A stretch of DNA of 64,000 nucleotides from Paenibacillus_AR sp051594765 (GTDB lineage: Bacteria > Bacillota > Bacilli > Paenibacillales > NBRC-103111), in the NCBI RefSeq assembly GCF_051594765.1, contig NZ_JBPPGJ010000023.1, forward strand, positions 17,403 through 81,402, read 5' to 3'. Both the position numbers and the translations under genes were made by a program. Below are positions 31,913-40,112 of the stretch, one piece after another. Below the pieces are notes generated by a model. It had not been told where the DNA came from, made no database searches, and saw only the letters and a program-made list of their open reading frames with translations. Every line of letters begins with the position of its first letter. Within the stretch, counting starts at the first letter, position 1.

Positions 31913-32197
31913 TTAGAACTTACGGGCATTCTCCATTGCATTCTGCAGCTCGTTCAAATTCTGCAGAACCTGCTGCTCCTGGGATTGATTGGCTTCCGCC
32001 AGCAGCTGGTCTCTCGCTCCCTCAGCACGCCGCTCCGCCTGCTCCAGCTTTTGATAAGCATGGATCCGATCCTGCGGATTGGCGGACATCTGGGCTCTAT
32101 AGGCTTCCTCCCGGGCTTGATTCAGCTCGTGAATGGCCTCATTCACAGCCGTCAGCACATGCTTCAGGCGTTCTTGATGCTGCAGATACTCGGTCAT
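31913..32197 (-). CDS. Small coiled-coil protein, unknown function
   Basis: Not recognised. The 94-residue product is almost wholly helical and charged, rich in Glu, Gln, Arg and Ala, with heptad-like runs (RLKHVLTAVNEAIHELNQAREEAYRA and ERRAEGARDQLLAEANQSQEQQVLQNLNEL) pointing to a coiled coil. It overlaps the stop of the upstream 65-residue gene by 4 nt, so the two are translationally coupled. No signal peptide or membrane segment. Confidence 0.7.
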   Translation of the reverse strand: MTEYLQHQERLKHVLTAVNEAIHELNQAREEAYRAQMSANPQDRIHAYQKLEQAERRAEGARDQLLAEANQSQEQQVLQNLNELQNAMENARKF

Positions 32198-32391
32198 GGG
32201 CGCTCACTCTCCCCGGTGATGTCGCATTTATTGCGGATGAAATGAATTTGGTTCTCCAGCCGGTTCCGGTACTCCTCGTCTTCCTTGCTCAGACCGGTCT
32301 TCGAATTCCATTGCTCCAGCTCTTGAAGCAGCCGCGGCAGATCCTTGTCCGCATTGGCGCAATCATAATTGCTCTCCAGTTGATCCAGCAT
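32194..32391 (-). CDS. Small acidic protein, unknown function
   Basis: Not recognised. A 65-residue protein, Asp/Glu/Asn rich, with two Cys (Cys11 and Cys56) and helical character. It has a good ribosome binding site (GGGAGGACCTT before the ATG) and overlaps the next gene by 4 nt; these two facts make it a credible gene despite its size. It lies upstream of the coiled-coil gene and downstream of the hydF terminator. Confidence 0.65.
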   Translation of the reverse strand: MLDQLESNYDCANADKDLPRLLQELEQWNSKTGLSKEDEEYRNRLENQIHFIRNKCDITGESERP

Positions 32392-32467
32392 AAGGTCCTC
32401 CCATTGTCAAAAAAGGATGGTGGGCTAACATTGAATCCCCCTATAGGATGCGTTAGGCGCAAAAAAA

Positions 32468-32513
32468 GCATTCGACCCCCTCAAAAACAAGCAGGAGGTC
32501 GAATGCTATATAT
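32468..32513 (-). terminator. Rho-independent terminator downstream of hydF
   Basis: Read on the minus strand, AGCATTCGACC pairs with GGTCGAATGCT around a ~15-nt loop and is followed by seven T. It would end the aspA-hydF transcript. Confidence 0.85.
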
Positions 32514-32544
32514 GGCGATACGTCGCCCGTTCACTATGCCTTGT

Positions 32545-32581
32545 CCCTGCCGGACCCGGAATTCGGCAGGGGCATTTTTTT
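32545..32581 (+). terminator. Plus-strand terminator facing hydF
   Basis: CCCTGCCG at 32545-32552 pairs with CGGCAGGG at 32564-32571, then GCA and at least seven T. It would stop plus-strand transcription entering hydF from the 3' side; no plus-strand gene ends here, so it may block antisense transcripts. Confidence 0.7.
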
Positions 32582-32590
32582 GTTCAAATG

Positions 32591-33823
32591 TTACTCTTCG
32601 TCCCAAAGCATACGTGCCAAAGGGAACATCTCGATGGCACGGGGGAAGATTCCTTGCACATAAGCGATCAGCACTCCGTAGTTCACGATCGGAACGCCGG
32701 CTTCCACCGCCTGGGCGATCCGGTGCAGCATGGAGCGGCGATTCAGCATACAGGAGCCGCAGTGCACGATCAAGGAGTAGTCCTGAATGTTCTCCGGGAA
32801 GGAATACCCGTTGGCAAATTCGAAGACGATCTCCTTGCCTGTCACTTGGCGGATCCAACGGGGAATCTTCACCCGCCCGATATCGTCGGACTGCTGATGG
32901 TGGGTACAGGCCTCTGCGATCAGCACCTTGTCCCCGTCCTGCAGGCTCTCCACGGCCTTAGCTCCTTTTACCAGCTCCACCAGATCACCCTTATGACGGG
33001 CAAAGAGGATGGAGAAGGAGGTGAGCGGTACGTCCTTCGGCGTGTCCGCCGCCACTTTCAGGAAGGCTTGGGAATCGGTAATGACCAGCTTGGGCTTGGT
33101 GCCGAGCCGCTCCAGGGTCTCCTTCAGCTCGAATTCCTTGGTGACGACGGCAATGGCATCGCTCTCGAGAATGTCCCGGATGGTCTGCTGCTGCGGAAGG
33201 ATAAGGCGTCCCTTGGGAGCGGCCTTGTCTATAGGGGTGACCAGCACCACGAAGTCGCCTGGACCGATGAGATCGCCGACGATCTTGAATTTATCCTCGT
33301 CATCGGGAACGGCTTCGCCCATCGCTTTGCGCAGCTCGTTCATTCCTTTGCCCGCGGAGGCGGAGACCGGCAGCACCTTCAGCTCCAGCCTGGCGGCCGC
33401 TTCACTCAGCATAGGCTCCACACTGGAGATGAGATCGGTTTTGTTCAACACACCGATGGCAGGGATCTTCTTCGTCCGGAGATAGGCGGCCATGGAGACC
33501 TCGAAGTCGCTGATGCCCTCACTGGCATCCACCACGAGAAGAGCCAGGTCCGTCTTCTCCAGCACCTCCAGCGTCTTGCGCTTGCGCAGTTCACCAAGCT
33601 CACCTTCATCATCCAGACCGGCTGTATCGATGAAGACCACGGGACCTAGCGGGAGCAGCTCCATCGCTTTGTAGACCGGATCAGTAGTTGTTCCCTTGAC
33701 GGCCGATACCACGGCGATCTCCTGCTTCGTTATGGCGTTGATCAAGCTGGATTTGCCTGCATTCCGCTTGCCGAACAGAGCGATATGGACCCGGTTGGAC
33801 CGGGGGGTGGCGTTCAAGCTCAT
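32591..33823 (-). CDS. hydF: [FeFe]-hydrogenase maturation GTPase HydF
   Basis: HydF is the scaffold that receives the 2Fe subcluster built by HydE and HydG and delivers it to the hydrogenase. The 410-residue protein has an N-terminal GTPase domain (GKRNAGKSSLINA, GTTTDPVYKA, DTAGLDD), a dimerisation segment and a C-terminal cluster domain with EACTHHQ and VHCGSCMLNRR, the family CxH...HCGxC ligands. Start 33823 is chosen because AGAGGAG lies 8 nt before it. It begins 15 nt after aspA. No hydE, hydG or hydrogenase gene is in the window. Confidence 0.93.
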   Translation of the reverse strand: MSLNATPRSNRVHIALFGKRNAGKSSLINAITKQEIAVVSAVKGTTTDPVYKAMELLPLGPVVFIDTAGLDDEGELGELRKRKTLEVLEKTDLALLVVDASEGISDFEVSMAAYLRTKKIPAIGVLNKTDLISSVEPMLSEAAARLELKVLPVSASAGKGMNELRKAMGEAVPDDEDKFKIVGDLIGPGDFVVLVTPIDKAAPKGRLILPQQQTIRDILESDAIAVVTKEFELKETLERLGTKPKLVITDSQAFLKVAADTPKDVPLTSFSILFARHKGDLVELVKGAKAVESLQDGDKVLIAEACTHHQQSDDIGRVKIPRWIRQVTGKEIVFEFANGYSFPENIQDYSLIVHCGSCMLNRRSMLHRIAQAVEAGVPIVNYGVLIAYVQGIFPRAIEMFPLARMLWDEE

Positions 33824-33837
33824 GGCGGTTGCTCCTC

Positions 33838-35250
33838 TCATTTACCGGGTGTTCCGGGCTTGGTGACTTGGTGGAGGTTCAGAATCCGATCCGTTTCCTC
33901 CGGGGTAAACCGGCCTTCGGACAAGAGCACGTCCCGGACGGTGCAGCCCCCGGCCTGTGCCGCCAGCGCGATTCTGGACGCTTCCGCATACCCGACGTGG
34001 TTGACCAGTGCGGCGGCCAAGGCGGAGGAGAGCTCTACACTCTCCAGACATCGCTCGCGATCGGCCTCTATGCCCCGAATGCACTTCTCTTCGAAGAGTG
34101 TGACGGCCCTCGTCAGCAGCTCGAGGGATTCCAGCAGGCACTCGGCGATCAGCGGAGTGAAGGCGTTCAGCTCCAGCTGACCGCTCATCGCCGCCATGGT
34201 GATGGCCGAATCATTGGCGATGACCCGCATGGCCGTCTGGCCCATCATCTCGGCGATAACGGGGTTGGCCTTGCCGGGCATGATGCTGGAACCGGCCTGC
34301 ACGGCAGGAAGCCGGAGCTCGCCGAGGCCGCCGCGCGGTCCCGAAGCCAGCAGCCGAAGATCATTGGAGATCTTCAGCAGATTGGAAGCGGCCGCCTTCA
34401 GCATGCCGGAGACTTCCACGAACACGTCCATGTTCTGCGTCAGGTCCATGGGATATTCGCTTCGGGCCAGTCCCAAACCCGTCAAGTCCTGCAACAGCTC
34501 GGTCACGGTATAGATATACTTAAGCGGAGCATTGAGTCCGGTGCCGATGGCCGTTCCGCCCAAGTTGATCTCCCGTAACCGTTCTTCAACCTTATAGATC
34601 CTCCAACGGTCCCGCGCGATGGCCTTCGCGTAAGCGCCAAAGCCTTGGCCGGCCGTCATGGGCAGGGCGTCCATCAGCTGGGTTCGGCCCAGCTTCAGCA
34701 CGTCCGCCAGCTCTTGCTCCTTCTCTTGAAGCGCTTCCTGAAGGGAAGCGAAAGCTCGAGACAGAGGGCGGAGGAGACGAATGGCGGCGATCTTCAGGGC
34801 GGTGGGGTAGACGTCATTGGTGGATTGGCCGCAGTTCACATGGTCGACCGGGTGAACCATTCCGTAATCCCCCGGGCGTCCGCCGAGCCGAAGAATCGCC
34901 AGATTGGCGATGACCTCATTGACATTCATATGAGTGGAAGTCCCGGCTCCGCCTTGGAAGGCATCAACCGGGAATTGGCTGCGGTGCGGATTGCCGATGG
35001 CCTCCTCGCAGGCGCCGGCTATGGCTTCGGCCACGGGGGCAGGAATGAGCTTCAAGCGCCCGTTGGCGAGGGCGGCGGCTTGCTTCACGGTGATGATGGC
35101 TTGGATCAGATGTGGGTTGGCGGGTTTCCCGCTGATGGAGAAGTTCTCCATGGCCCGGGCCGTATGAATCCCGTACAACGCATCGGCGGGGATACTTTTG
35201 GTTCCCAGCATGTCGGTTTCCGTCCGGAATGGCGCAGCTGCATCAGACAT
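33838..35250 (-). CDS. aspA: Aspartate ammonia-lyase
   Basis: Reversibly deaminates L-aspartate to fumarate. The 470-residue member of the fumarase/aspartase superfamily has the signature GSSIMPGKANPV, the GQSTNDVYPTA and GAGTSTHMNVNEVIAN motifs and the SGQLELNAFTPL segment; TSTHMNVNEV fits the aspartase rather than fumarase branch. It is the first gene of a pair with hydF. Genes for aspartase are often found beside hydrogenase maturation genes in anaerobes, so the pairing is meaningful. Confidence 0.9.
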   Translation of the reverse strand: MSDAAAPFRTETDMLGTKSIPADALYGIHTARAMENFSISGKPANPHLIQAIITVKQAAALANGRLKLIPAPVAEAIAGACEEAIGNPHRSQFPVDAFQGGAGTSTHMNVNEVIANLAILRLGGRPGDYGMVHPVDHVNCGQSTNDVYPTALKIAAIRLLRPLSRAFASLQEALQEKEQELADVLKLGRTQLMDALPMTAGQGFGAYAKAIARDRWRIYKVEERLREINLGGTAIGTGLNAPLKYIYTVTELLQDLTGLGLARSEYPMDLTQNMDVFVEVSGMLKAAASNLLKISNDLRLLASGPRGGLGELRLPAVQAGSSIMPGKANPVIAEMMGQTAMRVIANDSAITMAAMSGQLELNAFTPLIAECLLESLELLTRAVTLFEEKCIRGIEADRERCLESVELSSALAAALVNHVGYAEASRIALAAQAGGCTVRDVLLSEGRFTPEETDRILNLHQVTKPGTPGK

Positions 35251-35365
35251 TGAATCAACTCCATCCTTAGAAACGTTACATTATATATGAATTGTAACAA
35301 ATCTGCGGGATCCGTTCCGCAGGGATTCGTGAAGAAATCCTAACAATTGCTCCTGGGAAAAAACC

Positions 35366-35397
35366 GAAAGCCGCTCCGGAATCCCGGAACGGCTTTC
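35366..35397 (-). terminator. Terminator of the 93-residue minus-strand gene
   Basis: GAAAGCCGCTCCGG at 35366-35379 pairs with CCGGAACGGCTTTC at 35384-35397 with one mismatch; on the minus strand it is followed by GGTTTTTTCCC. Confidence 0.85.
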
Positions 35398-35409
35398 ACG
35401 ACGAGGGGA

Positions 35410-35691
35410 TCAGAAGCCTGGCAGCGCCCTCGGTTCATTTTTATAAATAATGCGGGTGGAGTTGTAAACGGATTGCCGGTCCGCCTCCAGATACATCTCG
35501 CCGGAAAACCGGTACACCTGGTCGTCCTCCTCGGCATAAATCTCGATCCGCCCGCTGGTCATGCTGACATTCAAGGCAATCCCGTTGGGCAGATCCACGA
35601 CATACGAGGCCTTGCGGAAGGAATTGGGCAATCTGAGCCATCTGCCGGATACGGCTTCGACTAAATAAGAATCACGATTCATGTACGCCAT
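35410..35691 (-). CDS. Conserved-looking hypothetical protein, 93 residues
   Basis: Not recognised. Predominantly beta-strand (SYVVDLPNGIALNVSMTSGRIEIYAEEDDQVYRFSGEMYLEADRQSVYNSTRIIYKNE), no membrane segment or signal peptide. GAGGAG precedes the two possible starts (35691 or the ATG three codons on, 35682); the second has the better spacing. It has its own terminator, which supports a real gene. Confidence 0.65.
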   Translation of the reverse strand: MAYMNRDSYLVEAVSGRWLRLPNSFRKASYVVDLPNGIALNVSMTSGRIEIYAEEDDQVYRFSGEMYLEADRQSVYNSTRIIYKNEPRALPGF

Positions 35692-35779
35692 TGCTCCTCA
35701 CATCTTTGATCCTGTAACTTTGCTTCCTATGGATATGATCGGTTTCCGGCAGATATGACTCTGCATAAACCTGTCATAA

Positions 35780-35962
35780 CTAGGTGCCCAACAGGGTCCG
35801 GCGCCGCGGCTCTTCCTCGTTGACATAGGCCGGGCCATCCATCCACAGCCGCTCCATCTCCGATTCCTGCTCTTGCTCCCGCAGGATGTCAGCGGCATTC
35901 CTGCTCTTCACACGCCCATAAAGCGAGGCTTCTCTTGCTTGCTGCCGAGCTGTTCGAAACAT
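35780..35962 (-). CDS. Small charged protein, unknown function
   Basis: Not recognised. A 60-residue, Arg/Glu-rich protein without membrane segment. GGGGAGGGATCATC before the ATG is a strong ribosome binding site, the main evidence for expression. A 90-nt gap separates it from the 93-residue gene on the same strand, possibly an operon. Confidence 0.55.
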   Translation of the reverse strand: MFRTARQQAREASLYGRVKSRNAADILREQEQESEMERLWMDGPAYVNEEEPRRRTLLGT

Positions 35963-36076
35963 GATGATCCCTCCCCTTCTTGAAGGTATTGTGCGCTGCC
36001 GGGCCGCACCGTATCAGGCCTTTTCCTCATATCCAACATTTTGCGCCGGCTTGCTGGCTGATGGAAACGTCAAAAA

Positions 36077-36104
36077 AACCGAAAGACCCGAGGGTCTTCC
36101 GGTT
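36077..36104 (-). terminator. Terminator of the HNR-like gene
   Basis: On the minus strand AACCGGAAGACCC pairs with GGGTCTTTCGGTT (one mismatch, 2-nt loop), followed by TTTTTG. Confidence 0.8.
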
Positions 36105-36118
36105 CGTGGGCTGTGCCG

Positions 36119-36301
36119 TTACTGGATGCTTCCGATCCCGCTGCGTTCAAGCGCATGTTCCCAGCTTGGGTAGTAATACAGCGCGTTCTTCATGAGGTCG
36201 GGATGGGATTTCTTCACGCTTTTCTTGGATAGCGCTTCCCCTTGCCCGTGCAGCCGGGCGATTTGAACCGCGACTTCTTCTGCAGACATTGATTGCTCCA
36301 T
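36119..36301 (-). CDS. Small protein resembling a homing-endonuclease-associated repeat
   Basis: A 60-residue protein. Residues 22-58 (ALSKKSVKKSHPDLMKNALYYYPSWEHALERSGI) match the pattern of the short repeat found beside HNH/homing endonucleases and in stand-alone regulators (Lys-Lys ... HP-L...A...F/Y-x-S/W-xxAL...G). A role in DNA binding is an inference. The start at 36301 is set by AGGAGGATTCCACC; the longer frame to 36352 has no such site. Confidence 0.6.
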   Translation of the reverse strand: MEQSMSAEEVAVQIARLHGQGEALSKKSVKKSHPDLMKNALYYYPSWEHALERSGIGSIQ

Positions 36302-36468
36302 GGTGGAATCCTCCTGTCGGATCAGATTTCGTTGCCATAGATGCGCGTTCATGGAAGTTACCCTACAGTTTGGACAGGCGTATCTGCTTTTATACCTGAT
36401 TCTCTATATGGGATGTATGAAATATGGGGGGGCAGAAACACTAAACCCATGAAAGGAGGGGCTTTAGC

Positions 36469-37047
36469 ATGGATCCGAACCAATGGTTCGACGAGCTGAG
36501 CCGGAAGCAGACGGAATTGGGCGCTGACCGGTGGGGTTATTGGCGGGAGCATGTGCTGTTTACGTTCGACTGGTGGCTGCTGCTGCTGTATTTCGTCGTC
36601 GGCTGGTTCGTGTGGTGGAGGCTGGCGGACAAGAGGAAGCTGACGGAGCTCCTGCCATTGGGTCTGTATGTTCTCTTGATCTCCCTGTCCTTGGATATGG
36701 TGGGCGCCGAGCTGGGGCTCTGGGACTACCCCAAGATGATCCTGCCGTGGGGAGCCAGGCTGGCTGTAGTGGATGCCGTGCTGCCCCTGTTCTATATGCT
36801 GGTCTACCAATATACCCGCAGCCTCCGGGGGTACACAGCGGGTCTTGTGGGCCTGTCGCTGCTGTTCTCCTTCGTCTTGGAGCCCTTCATGGTGAAGGTG
36901 GGGGTGTACCGCCCCCTCCAGTGGAAGCATTTGTTCTCCGTTCCCGGCTACCTGTTCGTGGGCTTGGTTTCCCTCTGGCTGTCGACCATGACGGTCCGTC
37001 TGATGAAGCGCCGAAGACCGGGAGGCGAATGGAGCCCGGCGGAATAA
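36469..37047 (+). CDS. CBO0543-family polytopic membrane protein
   Basis: A 192-residue protein with about six membrane segments and features of the CBO0543 family common in spore formers: the WWLLLLYFVVGWFVWWRLADKRKL segment, LWDYPKMILPWGARLAVVDAVLPLFYMLVYQY and the C-terminal VPGYLFVGLVSLWL. Function unknown. The ATG follows AAAGGAGGGGCTTTAGC. It stands alone. Confidence 0.82.
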   Translation: MDPNQWFDELSRKQTELGADRWGYWREHVLFTFDWWLLLLYFVVGWFVWWRLADKRKLTELLPLGLYVLLISLSLDMVGAELGLWDYPKMILPWGARLAVVDAVLPLFYMLVYQYTRSLRGYTAGLVGLSLLFSFVLEPFMVKVGVYRPLQWKHLFSVPGYLFVGLVSLWLSTMTVRLMKRRRPGGEWSPAE

Positions 37048-37101
37048 AAAAAAGCCGTACGGGCAGTCCGTACGGAGCTGAAGCAGTTGCGTCCACGCCT
37101 C

Positions 37102-37377
37102 TTAGGGTTCAGGAGGGCGGGGGCGTTTTTTCTTCGCGCGGAATTGCGGCGCTACATAGCCTCTCTTGCGGTCCCGGAAAAAAATCCAGCCTCCGATAAA
37201 GGCGGAGCCAACGGCGAACAGCAGCAAGCCTAGCAGGAAACGGCCCCACTGAAAGCCGCCCTCCGGCTCGAATTGATGGAAGAACGCATTCTTCATGGCC
37301 AAAAACCCATAGGTTGCCGCCAATCCGGGTATAACCAGCATCAGCGCGGCGGCAAGCCGTTGAAGCAACAGTCGCAA
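37102..37377 (-). CDS. yqzF: DUF2627 membrane protein (YqzF-like)
   Basis: A 91-residue protein with two membrane segments (about 5-26 and 45-67) and a basic C-terminal tail (FRAKKKRPRPPEP). The pattern RLxALMLVIPGLAATYGFLAMKNAFF fits DUF2627. In B. subtilis yqzF lies just before the bkd operon, which is its place here. Function unknown. Confidence 0.85.
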   Translation of the reverse strand: MRLLLQRLAAALMLVIPGLAATYGFLAMKNAFFHQFEPEGGFQWGRFLLGLLLFAVGSAFIGGWIFFRDRKRGYVAPQFRAKKKRPRPPEP

Positions 37378-37499
37378 GATGGACTACCCCTTTCTCTTAT
37401 ACGCCCGAAAAAAATGCGGGGTCTTCTACATTTTATACTAGGATTCGCCCGGAAAAAAAGGTTAAAATGGAAGGGACTTTGCGAGGAGGGGTAAAAAGA

Positions 37500-38921
37500 A
37501 TGACGAAGCAATACGATGTGGTCGTGCTCGGCGGCGGAACCGGAGGTTATGTCGCGGCCATCCGGGCAGCCCAACTGGGGAAAACGGTGGCGGTCGTCGA
37601 GAAGGACAAGCTGGGGGGGACCTGTCTCCACCGGGGCTGCATTCCGACCAAAGCACTCCTCCGCAGTGCGGAGCTGGCCGCTTCCATGCGGGAGAGCGAA
37701 GCTTACGGAATCGCAGCGGGACCCGTAACCGTTCATTTCCCCAAGGTGCTCGAGCGCAAGGACCGAATCGTGGACCAGCTCCACCGGGGTGTGCAGTACT
37801 TGATGAGAAAAAATAAAATTGACGTATATGAAGGCACGGGCCGCGTCATCGGACCGTCCATCTTCTCGCCGAAGAGCGGCGCAGTGGCGGTGGAGCTAGC
37901 CGATGGCGAGATGGAGACGCTGGTGCCGAAGCAGCTGATCCTGGCCACAGGCTCCCGGCCCCGTCTGCTGCCGGGCATGGAAGCGAACGGAGATCAGGTG
38001 ATGACCAGCGACCATGCGCTGCGGATGGAGGAGCTGCCCCAGTCCATCGTCATCATCGGCGGTGGAGTAATCGGGGTGGAATGGGCTTCCATGCTTCGAG
38101 ATTTCGACGTGGACGTCACCGTCGTGGAGTACGGCGGCAGGCTGGTGCCCTATGAGGATGCCGAGGTGTCCCGGGAGCTGGAACGGATATTCCGCAGCCG
38201 AGGGATCCGGGTGTTGACGGGTGCCCGGGTGCTGCCGGAGACCATCCGCTGGGACACGGAGGGAGTCCGGCTCCAAGCCGAGCAGAAGGGAGCCATCGTG
38301 GACCTGAAGGCGGACAAGATCCTGGTCAGCGTTGGCCGCGAGGCCAACACGGAGGGCTTGGGGCTTGAGAATACGGATGTGAAGGTGGAACGCGGAGTCA
38401 TTCGGGTGAACGAATTCATGCAGACGACGGAATCCCACATCTATGCCATCGGAGACGTGAACGGCGGTCTTCAGCTGGCCCATGCGGCCGGACACGAGGG
38501 CATCCTGGCCGTGGAGCATTTCTGGGGGGAGAAGGCGGAGCCCTATGCACAGCATCTGATTCCGCGCTGCATCTATGGCCGTCCGGAGATCGCCAGTGTC
38601 GGCTGGACGGAGGAGCAGGCCGCCGAGAAGGGCTTCGAGGTGAAGACCGGGAAGTTCACGTTCAAGGCGCTGGGCAAAGCATTGGTTCACGGCGATGCCG
38701 ACGGCTTCGTCAAGGTCATTGCCGACCGTAAAACGAACGACATCCTGGGCGTCCACATGATCGGAGCGCAGGTAACGGACCTGATCTCCGAAGCGGCATT
38801 GGCCCAATTGCTGAATGCTACGCCGTGGGAGGTGGGCGCAACCATCCACCCCCATCCGACCATGTCCGAGGCTCTGATGGAGGCCATGCTGGCGGTAGAC
38901 GGGCGTGCCATTGGGATCTGA
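37500..38921 (+). CDS. lpdV: Dihydrolipoyl dehydrogenase (E3), BKD-associated
   Basis: Flavoprotein that reoxidises the dihydrolipoyl groups of the E2 subunit with NAD+. The 473-residue protein has the FAD motif GGGTGGYVAAIRAAQ, the redox disulfide GGTCLHRGCIPTKALL, the NAD-binding IIGGGVIGVEWASML, and the C-terminal HPHPTMSEALMEA active-site His-Glu. ATG 37500 follows GAGGAGGGG. It lies upstream of bkdAA but separated by 162 nt with its own promoter. A second E3 gene occurs with the PDH operon. Confidence 0.93.
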   Translation: MTKQYDVVVLGGGTGGYVAAIRAAQLGKTVAVVEKDKLGGTCLHRGCIPTKALLRSAELAASMRESEAYGIAAGPVTVHFPKVLERKDRIVDQLHRGVQYLMRKNKIDVYEGTGRVIGPSIFSPKSGAVAVELADGEMETLVPKQLILATGSRPRLLPGMEANGDQVMTSDHALRMEELPQSIVIIGGGVIGVEWASMLRDFDVDVTVVEYGGRLVPYEDAEVSRELERIFRSRGIRVLTGARVLPETIRWDTEGVRLQAEQKGAIVDLKADKILVSVGREANTEGLGLENTDVKVERGVIRVNEFMQTTESHIYAIGDVNGGLQLAHAAGHEGILAVEHFWGEKAEPYAQHLIPRCIYGRPEIASVGWTEEQAAEKGFEVKTGKFTFKALGKALVHGDADGFVKVIADRKTNDILGVHMIGAQVTDLISEAALAQLLNATPWEVGATIHPHPTMSEALMEAMLAVDGRAIGI

Positions 38922-38973
38922 GAAGGGGCCGACCGGTCCGAATTCCGGCGCTTCCGGGCTTTAGGGCATCAAA

Positions 38974-39037
38974 TTGTATTCTTCGGAGAAACCGACTATA
39001 ATGACGATAAGAGCCAAGTCTTAGTACCTGGTATTAA
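38974..39037 (+). promoter_or_regulatory. bkd promoter with FapR-like operator
   Basis: TTGTAT at 38974-38979, 17-nt spacer and TATAAT at 38997-39002. At 39021-39037 the palindrome TTAGTACCTGGTATTAA (half-sites TTAGTACC and TTAATACC, 7 of 8 matching) resembles the FapR operator of Bacilli. It lies about 12 nt after the predicted start point, where bound repressor would impede transcription. Confidence 0.7.
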
Positions 39038-39083
39038 TCCGGTTTAAGCTGGCTGTACTCTTAACAAGGGAGGGTTTCCCCTT

Positions 39084-40109
39084 ATGTCGATCGGTCAATT
39101 GCACCGCCACAGGTCAGTCGGACTGTCTGATGAGGAAGCGGTCGGGATGTACCGCAATATGCTGCGCGCCCGCAAGTTCGACGAGCGAGGATTCGTTCTG
39201 CAGCGGGCCGGCAAGATTGCCTTCCACGTATCCGGAATCGGCCAGGAAGCGGCCCAGGTGGCTGCGGCTACGGCGCTCCGGACGGATGAGGACCATTTTC
39301 TGCCCTATTACCGGGATTACGCCTTCGTCTTGACCGTTGGAATGACCATGCGGGAGCTGATGTTATCCCTGTTCGCCAAGGCGGAGGACCCTAACAGCGG
39401 CGGCCGGCAGATGCCGGGCCACTTCGGCCATAAGAAGCTGAAGATCGTCACCGGCTCCAGTCCGGTCACGACGCAGGTGCCTCATGCCGTTGGTATTGCG
39501 TTAGCGAAGAAGATGCGCAAGGAACCGGGCGTAGCTTGGGCCACCTTCGGCGAGGGCTCCAGCAACCAAGGGGATTTCCACGAGGGCTGCAATTTCGCCG
39601 GGGTCCATAAGCTGCCTGTGATCCTGATGTGCGAGAATAATCAGTACGCGATCTCGATTCCCGTCTCCCAGCAGTTGGGCGGTCGGGTGGTCGACCGGGC
39701 CTTGGGCTACGGCATGGAAGGGGTCCGGGTGGACGGCAACGATCCGCTGGAGGTCTACCGCGTCGTGAAGGAAGCCAGGGAGCGTGCGTTGAACGGCGGA
39801 GGAGCCACCCTGATCGAGGCCATGATGTACCGGATCTCGCCCCACTCGACGGCCGATGACGATATGCTGTATCGGACGAAGGAAGAGGTGGAGACCAACC
39901 GGGCCAAGGACGGCCTTCCGATTTATAAGCAGTATCTGATCGACATCGGGCTCTGGAGCGAGGAGCAGGACCAGGCGCTGGCGGCGGAGATCGCCAAGGA
40001 AATCACCGATGCGACCAACTATGCGGACCAGGCGCCGTATGCCAAGCCGGAGGATGCGCTCCTGCATGTGTATGGCGATGCTTCTTCGGAAGCGGAAGGA
40101 GGATTCTAG
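39084..40109 (+). CDS. bkdAA: Branched-chain 2-oxoacid dehydrogenase E1 alpha
   Basis: Thiamine diphosphate component that decarboxylates branched 2-oxoacids from Val, Leu and Ile to start acyl-CoA primers. The 341-residue protein has the family features HVSGIGQEAAQVA, FGEGSSNQGDFHEGCNFAG (ThDP motif GEGSSNQGDFHE), CENNQYAISIPVS and RISPHSTADDD (phosphorylation loop in eukaryotes). The GQEAAQV and 'SNQGDFHE' match branched-chain E1 rather than PDH. Followed by bkdAB with 3 nt between. Confidence 0.93.
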   Translation: MSIGQLHRHRSVGLSDEEAVGMYRNMLRARKFDERGFVLQRAGKIAFHVSGIGQEAAQVAAATALRTDEDHFLPYYRDYAFVLTVGMTMRELMLSLFAKAEDPNSGGRQMPGHFGHKKLKIVTGSSPVTTQVPHAVGIALAKKMRKEPGVAWATFGEGSSNQGDFHEGCNFAGVHKLPVILMCENNQYAISIPVSQQLGGRVVDRALGYGMEGVRVDGNDPLEVYRVVKEARERALNGGGATLIEAMMYRISPHSTADDDMLYRTKEEVETNRAKDGLPIYKQYLIDIGLWSEEQDQALAAEIAKEITDATNYADQAPYAKPEDALLHVYGDASSEAEGGF

Positions 40110-40112
40110 CGG

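Noticed and set aside
31897..32961. A 354-codon plus-strand open frame opposite the small genes and hydF
   Set aside because: It crosses two terminators and is antisense to hydF, which has clear family motifs; no ribosome binding site.
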